This document shows, piece after piece, positions 1-4,688 of a DNA stretch of 5,877 bases (position 1 is its first letter; every line of letters begins with the position of its first letter). The notes under the pieces are model-generated. The model ran no database searches. It was not told the origin of the DNA and saw only the letters and a list, made by a program, of their open reading frames with translations. The translations under genes and the position numbers were made by a program. Source of the DNA: an uncultured Oscillospiraceae bacterium (GTDB taxonomy: Bacteria; Bacillota; Clostridia; Oscillospirales; Ruminococcaceae); the NCBI GenBank assembly GCA_934454435.1, contig CAKSGA010000120.1, positions 1-5,877 on the forward strand. Direction: 5' to 3'.

Positions 1-1623
1 GATCTTGTCGGCACGCATTACGCTCGCAACTCTCTGGGCGATCATTATGACTGTTGTGCCTTTAAGCTGCTCACGCAGGGTTTTCTGGAGCTTTGCGTCT
101 GTAGCAAGGTCAAGGGCGGACATGCTGTCGTCAAATATCAGTATTTCCGGATTCTTGACTATTGCCCTGGCAATTGAAAGCCGCTGCTTCTGACCGCCGG
201 ACAGGGAGCTTCCCTTTTCGGTGATCATGTCCTTATAGCCGTCTGTGAAGCTGCTGATGAACTCGTCCGCCTGTGCTATTTCTGCGGCACGGTGAACATC
301 TTCGTCAGATGCATTCGGGTCGCCCCAGCGGATATTCTCTTCAATTGTTTCGGAGAAGAGCTCACTCTTCTGTAGTACAAAGCCAATTTTGCGCCTGAGG
401 TCGTCCAGCTTGTAGTCCTTTACATTTACGCCATCTACAAGCACTTCGCCCTCTGTCACATCGTAAAATCTTGGGATAAGGCTGACAAGTGAGGTCTTGC
501 CGCAGCCGGTAGCTCCGAGTATAGCAACTGTTTCGCCCCGGTTGACCTTAAAATCAACTCCGGAAATTACGTTTCCGCTCTGAACGCCGGGATATCTGAA
601 AGAAACATTTCGGAATTCGACCGTTCCGTTTTCAGGTGTTTCTCCTCCGGAGGGGAATGTCCCATCAGAAATTATCGGGTCAGCTTCAAGGACTTCACGA
701 ATTCTGGCAGCAGACGCAGCAGCTCTTGTAACCTGCTGGAACATCATGCCGATCATCATCATTGACATAAGGATCTGTGTGATGTAAGTGATCGCAGCCA
801 TTATTCTTCCGACCTGAACCTCAGCTGCCGCTGTGCGGACCGGCTCGCCGCCGATGTAAATTACGGCGATAACGGAGGCATTCATAAGTATCGAGAGAAT
901 AGGTACCAGCAGGGCCATCAGCTTCTGGACACGCAGGTTGGTAGAAACGAGGTCGTCGTTTGCCTTGTTGAACCTGTCGTTTTCGTACTTCTCACGGGTG
1001 TAAGCCTTTACGACCCTTGCTCCGCTGACATTCTCCTGAACTACTGAGTTCACCCGGTCAAGCTTGCTTTGTACCACACTGAACAGAGGTGCGCCCTTAC
1101 GGAGCACAAGAATGATCACAACTATCTGAACAGGCAGTGTGAACAGCAGTATGTAGCCGAATGTTGCGTTAATGGAAAGCACCATCACAATACCGCCGAT
1201 AAACTGCATGAGTGTGCGCACCATCATTCTCAGAGCCATGCCGACAAAGTCCTGGCAGGCTGTGATATCATTTGTCAGCCTGGTGACAAGGGAACCTATC
1301 GTGAACTTGTCCGTCTGCTGAAAGGACATCTTCATGACTTTTGCAAAGGCGTCCTTTCGCAGGTCATTTGAGAAGTTCTGGGCTGCGAGGTTTCCGAACA
1401 CGCCGGACAGAATACCGCCGCAGCAGCCCAGAAGTGTAAAGATCAGCATCTGAATGCCGAGCTCTATTATAAGGTCCATGTTGGTGTTCATGATACCTTC
1501 GTCAACGATACGGGACATCAGGGACGGCTGGACTAGGTCCATGCTGACCTCAAGTATCATGAACAATGGAGAAAGTACGGCGAAATACCAGTATTTCTTG
1601 AGGTATTTCAGTACTTTACTCAA
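1..1623 (-). CDS. ABC exporter half-transporter, degenerate subunit (partial, C-terminus off window)
   Basis: A fused membrane plus ATPase exporter subunit that should move drugs, lipids or peptides out of the cell using ATP. The 541 codons read without a stop to the window edge, and about 35-40 residues are missing compared with the usual 575-580. The transmembrane domain covers roughly residues 10-300 (SPLFMILEVSMDLVQPSLM near the start). The ATPase domain has Walker A GATGCGKTS (370-378, K376), the Q-loop segment VLQKSELFSETIEENI, signature LSGGQKQR (474-481) and Walker B ILIFDDSMSALD with D498. The catalytic Glu is Asp (D499) and the switch His is Gln (IAQR, Q530). In the TM287/288, BmrCD and LmrCD families these changes mark the degenerate half of a heterodimer. 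The TTG start at 1623-1621 is chosen because it has a GGAGG 8 nt upstream and gives the family's normal N-terminus; the next ATG is near residue 22. It overlaps the MarR gene by 8 nt and is presumably co-transcribed with it. Confidence 0.93.
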   Translation of the reverse strand, partial: MSKVLKYLKKYWYFAVLSPLFMILEVSMDLVQPSLMSRIVDEGIMNTNMDLIIELGIQMLIFTLLGCCGGILSGVFGNLAAQNFSNDLRKDAFAKVMKMSFQQTDKFTIGSLVTRLTNDITACQDFVGMALRMMVRTLMQFIGGIVMVLSINATFGYILLFTLPVQIVVIILVLRKGAPLFSVVQSKLDRVNSVVQENVSGARVVKAYTREKYENDRFNKANDDLVSTNLRVQKLMALLVPILSILMNASVIAVIYIGGEPVRTAAAEVQVGRIMAAITYITQILMSMMMIGMMFQQVTRAAASAARIREVLEADPIISDGTFPSGGETPENGTVEFRNVSFRYPGVQSGNVISGVDFKVNRGETVAILGATGCGKTSLVSLIPRFYDVTEGEVLVDGVNVKDYKLDDLRRKIGFVLQKSELFSETIEENIRWGDPNASDEDVHRAAEIAQADEFISSFTDGYKDMITEKGSSLSGGQKQRLSIARAIVKNPEILIFDDSMSALDLATDAKLQKTLREQLKGTTVIMIAQRVASVMRADKI

Positions 1624-2089
1624 CGGAGCTGCCTCCAAGTTCCTTGCGGAGATTTGCGGTCATCTTTTCAAGAATCTTGCATGCGGTAGCCATTTCCTTT
1701 TCTGAAATATCCTGGAGCATGAGCTTCTCTGCACGGTCGAAGGCTTCAAGTATCTTCTTGTGCATCTCTCTGCCCTTTTCAGTGATATAAACGTGAGTTT
1801 CACGGCGGTCAATGTCGTTCTTTTCACGGCGAACGATACCCTCACGCTCCATGTTGCGCAGAGTAATGCTGATAGTAGGAGCCTTGAGCTGAGTCAGGTT
1901 AACGAGCTCGAGCTGGGTCATTCCGTCCTGCTCCATCAGCGGCTTCATGACATGGCGGTATGAAGAGCGCATGCCAATAGCTTCGAGCTCCTTGCATACG
2001 TACTTTCCGAACATGAATGAAGCATCGTTTACGCACTTGATGGTGTCGTTTCCCTTGAACATGTAGGTGTTGTTGTTGCTGTTCTTCAT
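1616..2089 (-). CDS. MarR-family transcriptional regulator
   Basis: A cytoplasmic DNA-binding repressor of 157 residues, a normal MarR length. The winged helix-turn-helix spans about residues 55-110. The recognition helix lies around 68-82 (LKAPTISITLRNMEREG). The wing carries the family pattern NDIDRRETHVYITEKG (91-106), matching the D-x-R-R ... T-x-x-G consensus. Flanking helices (20-50 and 112-150) would form the dimer interface. The ATG at 2089 has an AGG-containing ribosome site about 9 nt upstream and lies downstream of a good promoter. The gene is first in an operon with the ABC exporter (8-nt overlap), the common arrangement in which a MarR protein represses its own efflux pump until a toxic ligand binds. 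The first 18 residues are Asn-rich and probably disordered. The ligand cannot be read from sequence. Confidence 0.93.
   Translation of the reverse strand: MKNSNNNTYMFKGNDTIKCVNDASFMFGKYVCKELEAIGMRSSYRHVMKPLMEQDGMTQLELVNLTQLKAPTISITLRNMEREGIVRREKNDIDRRETHVYITEKGREMHKKILEAFDRAEKLMLQDISEKEMATACKILEKMTANLRKELGGSSVE
1632..1636 (-). promoter_or_regulatory. Ribosome binding site deciding the TTG start of the exporter
   Basis: GGAGG on the minus strand, 8 nt before the TTG at 1623-1621 and inside the end of the MarR gene. It supports a non-ATG start and translational coupling between regulator and transporter. Confidence 0.75.
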
Positions 2090-2128
2090 TATTAATATCC
2101 TTTCTCCGTTGTTAAGTTGTGGTATTAT

Positions 2129-2143
2129 GTTTACTTATTCAAC
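2129..2143. promoter_or_regulatory. Possible MarR autoregulatory operator
   Basis: An imperfect palindrome, GTTGAATAAGTAAAC on the minus strand, with 5 of 7 symmetric pairs matching. It sits at the predicted transcription start of the marR promoter, where a MarR dimer would block RNA polymerase. A wider AGTTG/CAACT pair (2115-2119 and 2140-2144) overlaps it. This is position-based inference; the symmetry alone is weak. Confidence 0.3.
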
Positions 2144-2150
2144 TATTAAT

Positions 2151-2178
2151 ATTATAACTGATTTTTCGTTAAAGTCAA
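2151..2178 (-). promoter_or_regulatory. Promoter of the marR-exporter operon
   Basis: On the minus strand, -35 TTGACT (2178-2173) and -10 TATAAT (2156-2151) are separated by 16 bp. Five of six and six of six positions match the sigma-A consensus. The predicted start near 2144 gives a leader of about 55 nt before the MarR ATG. Confidence 0.75.
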
Positions 2179-2250
2179 TAAACGTTGAGTGAAAAATAGA
2201 TGAAAATTACCTATAGAAATTATGATATTTGAACAGAAAGATAGTAACCC

Positions 2251-2279
2251 TTGTCACTTTAAGGTAAAGTGCGTATAAT
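2251..2279 (+). promoter_or_regulatory. Upstream promoter P1 of the CAP-protein operon
   Basis: -35 TTGTCA (2251-2256) and -10 TATAAT (2274-2279) with a 17-bp spacer, matching the sigma-A consensus at 11 of 12 positions. Its start would be near 2286. No gene with a ribosome site begins within the next 300 nt, so it probably works in tandem with the stronger promoter at 2360-2388. A perfect palindrome fills its spacer. Confidence 0.6.
2255..2271. promoter_or_regulatory. 17-bp palindromic operator inside promoter P1
   Basis: CACTTTA-AGG-TAAAGTG is a perfect 7-bp inverted repeat with a 3-bp centre, lying almost wholly between the -35 and -10 boxes of P1. This placement is classic for a dimeric repressor that excludes RNA polymerase. 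I cannot match it to a named regulator, and it does not resemble the possible marR operator at 2129-2143. Confidence 0.55.
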
Positions 2280-2325
2280 TTTATACTTTCATGGGATTAT
2301 GTGTCAATACATTTTTGATTTTCCT

Positions 2326-2358
2326 TTTGTAACTACTTTGTAATTAATTTGTAACCGA
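2326..2358 (+). repeat. Three 11-bp direct repeats upstream of promoter P2
   Basis: TTTGTAACTAC, TTTGTAATTAA and TTTGTAACCGA lie head to tail with a shared TTTGTAAY core and an exact 11-bp period. The array ends 1 nt before the -35 box of P2. Direct repeats one helical turn apart are typical binding sites of OmpR/PhoB-family response regulators (E. coli PhoB and B. subtilis PhoP boxes have this geometry). No such regulator is encoded in the window, so the binding protein is unknown. Confidence 0.6.
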
Positions 2359-2359
2359 C

Positions 2360-2388
2360 TTGACATAATTCAGCAAATAGTATATAAT
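2360..2388 (+). promoter_or_regulatory. Consensus promoter P2 of the CAP-protein operon
   Basis: TTGACA (2360-2365), a 17-bp spacer and TATAAT (2383-2388) match the sigma-A consensus at all 12 positions with ideal spacing. Transcription would start near 2395 and run through the inserted element to the CAP gene at 2621, giving a leader of about 225 nt, or about 50 nt if the element is removed. Confidence 0.82.
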
Positions 2389-2425
2389 AAGAGGTAGATT
2401 GTTAAAACCTGCTGACGAATTCTAT

Positions 2426-2443
2426 GGCAATACCGCACAAAGA
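2426..2443 (+). repeat. Left terminal inverted repeat of the element
   Basis: GGCAATACCGCACAAAGA; it pairs with 2581-2598 with one mismatch (T against C at position 6). Confidence 0.7.
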
Positions 2444-2458
2444 TTGTGCGTGTATTGC
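2427..2458 (+). other. Strong hairpin at the left end of the element
   Basis: GCAATAC (2427-2433) pairs with GTATTGC (2452-2458), and CGCACAA (2434-2440) pairs with TTGTGCG (2444-2450). That is 14 perfect pairs with one bulged T and an AGA loop. Transcribed from P2 it would lie about 30 nt into the leader. A T-run begins about 9 nt after the stem, too far for a standard terminator. Confidence 0.75.
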
Positions 2459-2497
2459 GCAGTCAGATTTTTCGTCAGATTGTGCAATGAGGACGAC

Positions 2498-2515
2498 GCA
2501 AGGCTGACGCCTTGC
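2498..2515 (+). other. Central hairpin of the element
   Basis: GCAAGGC-TGAC-GCCTTGC is a perfect 7-bp stem with a 4-nt loop. It could be enclosed by TTCGTC (2471-2476) pairing with GACGAA (2519-2524), making a branched middle domain. Confidence 0.65.
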
Positions 2516-2580
2516 TAGGACGAATTGTGCAAGATGACGGAAAAGATGCAAGCAAGACACGTGCAAAATCCAATAAATGG

Positions 2581-2598
2581 TCTTTGTGCGGTGTTGCC
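2581..2598 (-). repeat. Right terminal inverted repeat of the element
   Basis: Read on the minus strand it is GGCAACACCGCACAAAGA, 17 of 18 identical to the left end. It is directly followed by CTAT (2599-2602), a copy of the four bases directly before the left end. Confidence 0.7.
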
Positions 2599-2610
2599 CT
2601 ATAAAAGAAC

Positions 2611-2614
2611 GGAG
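2611..2614 (+). promoter_or_regulatory. Ribosome binding site of the CAP-protein gene
   Basis: GGAG 6 nt before the ATG at 2621. It selects this start over upstream in-frame codons (TTG 2525, ATG 2534 and ATG 2546), which lie inside the inserted element and would bury the signal peptide. Confidence 0.8.
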
Positions 2615-2620
2615 AATAAA

Positions 2621-3586
2621 ATGTCGATAAAGAACAAAACAGCAGCTATTTTTGCAGCGACTGTGTTGAGTACTTCCCTGCTCTTACCCTCGCAGGCGTA
2701 TGCCGCTTCTTCTGATATGACAGAGGCCCGCATTTCGCACGAGAGCGGCTACTATGACACAGTGCAGTTCGTTACGATTATAAATGACGGAACCACCGAT
2801 ATCTACTACACGACCGATGGTACGAAGCCTGATACGGAGTCCGATCTTTACGACGGCAAGGCTATCGTTGTGGAAGAGAATACAGTTATCAGAATGGCTT
2901 CCTATTCCGGCGGCAAACTGGTCTCAAGCGACAAGGCAAACATCAGGATACGCAGCGCCGTTCCTGCCGCTTCTGTTAGCGGAGGAAAATATTCAGATAA
3001 GGTGAAAGTCAAGCTCTCCTGCCTTGACCCTGACGCTGAGATATTCTATACGACTGACGGTTCGGCTCCTACCAGGGACTCAAAAAAATATAAGAAAGCA
3101 ATAACCGTCAGCGAAGATACTACGTTGAAATTTGCATCGTTCTCTGATAGCCTGGCACGTAGTAAAGTCGTTACTGAAAAATATGTTATCGGCGGTGACG
3201 AATTTGATGATCCTCTCTGCCAGAAGCTCTTCGAGCTGGTCAATGAGACCCGTACGGAATACGGCCTGAAACCGCTCAAGGCTATACCTGAGCTTACAGC
3301 CGCCGCCCAGCAGCGTGCAAAGGAATATGCAGGCTACCAGTCTCACTATCGTCCCGATGGAAGCCGCTGGGACACTATACTGACCGCTTACGGACTGAAA
3401 CGGAATAAACGTGCAGAAAACCTCGCATACTACTATGACACTGCAAAGGGGGCTCTCCGCTGCTGGATGAGCGACTCCTGGCACCGTGCAAACATACTTG
3501 ACCCGGACGCAGAGTACATAGGTTTAGGCAGATACAACAACGGCTGGTGTAATTACTGGTGTCAGTTATTCATTGGTGGTGATTGA
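2621..3586 (+). CDS. Secreted CAP/SCP-domain protein with two chitobiase C-terminal-like repeats
   Basis: A 321-residue exported protein. Residues 1-28 form a signal peptide (KNK start, hydrophobic core AAIFAATVLSTSLLL, likely cleavage AYA|AS after A28). Two Fn3-like repeats of the chitobiase/hexosaminidase C-terminal type follow, about 38-112 and 114-190, each with the motif YYTTDG or FYTTDG (62-67, 142-147). The CAP domain (YkwD-like, about 200-318) shows the usual His-Glu-His set: SHYRPDG (H242), AENLAYY (E266) and WHRANIL (H288). Five cysteines (134, 200, 281, 310, 314) could form disulfides. There is no LPXTG, transmembrane tail or dockerin, so it is probably released or held by the repeats, which may bind cell wall or glycan. 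Bacterial CAP proteins have no settled enzymatic role, so none is assigned. It is first gene of a two-gene operon. Confidence 0.93.
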   Translation: MSIKNKTAAIFAATVLSTSLLLPSQAYAASSDMTEARISHESGYYDTVQFVTIINDGTTDIYYTTDGTKPDTESDLYDGKAIVVEENTVIRMASYSGGKLVSSDKANIRIRSAVPAASVSGGKYSDKVKVKLSCLDPDAEIFYTTDGSAPTRDSKKYKKAITVSEDTTLKFASFSDSLARSKVVTEKYVIGGDEFDDPLCQKLFELVNETRTEYGLKPLKAIPELTAAAQQRAKEYAGYQSHYRPDGSRWDTILTAYGLKRNKRAENLAYYYDTAKGALRCWMSDSWHRANILDPDAEYIGLGRYNNGWCNYWCQLFIGGD

Positions 3587-3587
3587 T

Positions 3588-4067
3588 ATGCTGAGTGAGA
3601 TATTATCTCATGACACATGCGGAAAATGCAGGATCTGCTGCGGTTTTGTCGAGGCCGACAAGTGGGAGATACCGCTCCTGGCCGGAGAAGCCGAGTGCCA
3701 GGCTGGCGGAAAAATCGGAAAGCTGAAGGCTGTTCCCGGAACAAAGAGCTGCGTATTCGACATGGAGTTCAACGGTGATGAAATAATTATGTGTCCCGCT
3801 GCCAGTGAGAACGGCTGTGTTCTTGAGGACTCACGTCCGTTCGACTGCCGTATCTGGCCGTTTCGTGTCAATGACCTGAACGGAATGAAGGTCATAACGC
3901 TCTCTCCGGTCTGTCCGTCAGTGATAAGGCTGCCGCTGAAAGACCTGTGTGATTTCGTACAGAAGGACGGATTTGCAGAGAAGTTGTTCAGTCATGCGGA
4001 GGAATATCCGGAAACTGTCAAGCCCTATGAAAACGGTTATCCGATACTGGCTGTGAAACCTGAATAA
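3588..4067 (+). CDS. YkgJ-family cysteine cluster (CxxCxxCC) protein
   Basis: A 159-residue cytoplasmic protein with 11 cysteines and no signal peptide. The hallmark CGKCRICC (C11, C14, C17, C18) is followed by C55, C69, C77 and C87 in the family arrangement GCVLEDSRPFDCRIWPF (76-92), then C109 and C121. Proteins of this family (zinc/iron-chelating domain, formerly UPF0153) are thought to bind zinc or an iron-sulfur cluster; the biochemical role is unknown. The ATG at 3588 is chosen because it follows the CAP stop codon by 1 nt, with GGTGG upstream as a weak ribosome site, indicating translational coupling; a TTG 15 nt upstream is a less likely start. Coupling of a cytoplasmic metal-binding protein to a secreted CAP protein gives no obvious shared pathway. 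An intrinsic terminator overlaps its stop codon. Confidence 0.9.
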   Translation: MLSEILSHDTCGKCRICCGFVEADKWEIPLLAGEAECQAGGKIGKLKAVPGTKSCVFDMEFNGDEIIMCPAASENGCVLEDSRPFDCRIWPFRVNDLNGMKVITLSPVCPSVIRLPLKDLCDFVQKDGFAEKLFSHAEEYPETVKPYENGYPILAVKPE

Positions 4068-4093
4068 GTCGCTGTCCGGCGGCTTATTTTTTT
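4063..4093 (+). terminator. Intrinsic terminator of the CAP-YkgJ operon
   Basis: AATAAGTCGC (4063-4072) pairs with GCGGCTTATT (4079-4088), a 10-bp stem with one G-U pair and a 6-nt loop, followed by seven T (4087-4093). The YkgJ stop codon lies within the left arm. Confidence 0.9.
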
Positions 4094-4104
4094 ACGTTGC
4101 TGAT

Positions 4105-4140
4105 AAGTAACAATATCGTATTTTTCGGAAAATGTTATTT
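4105..4140. other. Weak inverted repeat in the regulator's upstream region
   Basis: AAGTAACA (4105-4112) can pair with TGTTATTT (4133-4140), 8 bp including one G-U, with ATTTT/AAAAT (4120-4124 and 4129-4133) as a competing inner stem. The sequence is AT-rich and could be an operator, but chance is a fair explanation. Confidence 0.25.
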
Positions 4141-4169
4141 CAGCGTTACATAATGTCAGCTTTGTATGG

Positions 4170-4198
4170 TAGAAAAAAGAATAAATGTGCGCTATAAT
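4170..4198 (+). promoter_or_regulatory. Probable promoter of the XRE-AbrB/ABC-2 operon
   Basis: A perfect -10 TATAAT (4193-4198) lies 17 bp from a poor -35, TAGAAA (4170-4175; 4 of 6). The start near 4205 leaves only about 13 nt before the ATG, just enough to include the AGAGGTGG ribosome site. A weak -35 fits a promoter that is regulated, possibly by the XRE protein it drives. Confidence 0.5.
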
Positions 4199-4217
4199 TA
4201 ATTCAAGAGGTGGAACG

Positions 4218-4688
4218 ATGAGCATTGAATTCAACAACCTGAAACTTTATCGCAAGGAAAGCGGACTTACCCAGGAACAGGTCGCAGAAAAGCTGAATGT
4301 TTCCAGACAGGCAGTAGCGAAATGGGAGAACGGCGATACTCTTCCCGATATCGAAAACTGTATCGCCCTGGCCGATCTTTACGGAACAACCGTGGATATA
4401 CTTGTCAGGAATATATCGTCATACAGTTCAAACACCAGGGACAAGAAGCATATTTTCGGCCTGACAAAAATGAACGACAAGGGTCAGATAACCCTGCCCA
4501 AAAACTGCAGGGACGTTTTCAAGCTCTCCCCGGGGGACGCTATACTGGTCCTGGGTGATGAAGATAAGGGAATGGCAATGATCAAGATCGGGAACCCTCT
4601 CAGTATTTTCTCAAAGGGAGGAAACGATGATGAAAGCAGTTCAGACGATCGGTCTGACAAAAAAGTACAAGGAAAAAACCGCAGTTGA
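4218..4688 (+). CDS. XRE-AbrB fusion transcriptional regulator
   Basis: A 156-residue protein with two DNA-binding folds. Residues 8-62 are an XRE/Cro-type helix-turn-helix (TQEQVAEKLNVSRQAVAKWENG, about 18-39; SRQAVAKWE is the recognition segment). Residues 81-124 are an AbrB/SpoVT swapped-hairpin domain (LTKMNDKGQITLPKNCRDVFKLSPGDAILV). The ATG at 4218 is preferred for its GAGGTGG ribosome site; an in-frame upstream ATG at 4185 lies before the predicted transcription start. Such fusions commonly stand before ABC-2 exporter genes in Clostridia and are presumed to regulate them. The last 20 residues (137-156) are Ser/Asp/Lys-rich and lie within the first 62 nt of the ATPase gene in another frame, so this tail is probably a by-product of a late stop codon and not a functional domain. 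Confidence 0.9.
   Translation: MSIEFNNLKLYRKESGLTQEQVAEKLNVSRQAVAKWENGDTLPDIENCIALADLYGTTVDILVRNISSYSSNTRDKKHIFGLTKMNDKGQITLPKNCRDVFKLSPGDAILVLGDEDKGMAMIKIGNPLSIFSKGGNDDESSSDDRSDKKVQGKNRS
4616..4621 (+). promoter_or_regulatory. Ribosome binding site of the ABC-2 ATPase inside the regulator gene
   Basis: GGGAGG, 5 nt before ATG 4627 and 8 nt before ATG 4630. Its strength confirms the ATPase start although the regulator frame is still open, so the overlap is real unless there is a sequence error. Confidence 0.75.

Larger units (their letters stand above)
2426..2598. mobile_element. MITE-like non-coding element with terminal inverted repeats
   Basis: A 173-bp element whose ends, GGCAATACCGCACAAAGA (2426-2443) and the reverse complement of 2581-2598, match at 17 of 18 bases. 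CTAT abuts both ends (2422-2425 and 2599-2602), as expected of a 4-bp target duplication. It encodes no transposase. Inside are a strong hairpin at the left end, a perfect 7-bp hairpin in the middle (2498-2515), a weaker hairpin at the right end (about 2553-2597), and three copies of ATTGTGC. Deleting the element plus one CTAT joins promoter P2 to the CAP ribosome site with a leader of about 50 nt. The mobilising transposase family is not evident. A conserved structured RNA is the alternative reading. Confidence 0.7.

Noticed and set aside
1069..1371. 100-codon plus-strand ORF opposite the exporter gene
   Set aside because: It is antisense to well-supported ABC transporter coding sequence, its His/Cys-rich translation matches no family I know, and it has no ribosome site.
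2291..2332. Small hydrophobic ORF of 13 codons after promoter P1 (ATG 2291)
   Set aside because: It has no ribosome binding site, starts only a few bases after the predicted transcription start, and is short enough to occur by chance.
2427..2472. Left-end hairpin as an intrinsic terminator
   Set aside because: The T-run starts about 9 nt after the stem and is only about 6 nt long, so the usual stem-plus-adjacent-U-tract pattern is missing.
2426..2598. CRISPR array or tRNA-like element as the explanation for the repeats
   Set aside because: There are no regularly spaced identical repeats with unique spacers and no cloverleaf; the end-to-end inverted repeat with flanking CTAT is better explained by insertion.
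2525..2620. N-terminal extension of the CAP protein from TTG 2525, ATG 2534 or ATG 2546
   Set aside because: These codons lie inside the inserted element, lack a well-spaced ribosome site and would place 25-32 residues before a clear signal peptide. ATG 2621 has GGAG at 6 nt.
3080..3484. 134-codon minus-strand ORF opposite the CAP gene, and other long antisense frames (3608-3895, 4821-5198)
   Set aside because: All are shadows of strongly supported genes; they lack promoters and ribosome sites and have low-quality translations.
4655..4668. A-run (CAAAAAAG) in the regulator/ATPase overlap as a programmed frameshift site
   Set aside because: A -1 shift from the regulator frame does not enter the ATPase frame, and the ATPase has its own strong ribosome site, so no frameshift is needed.
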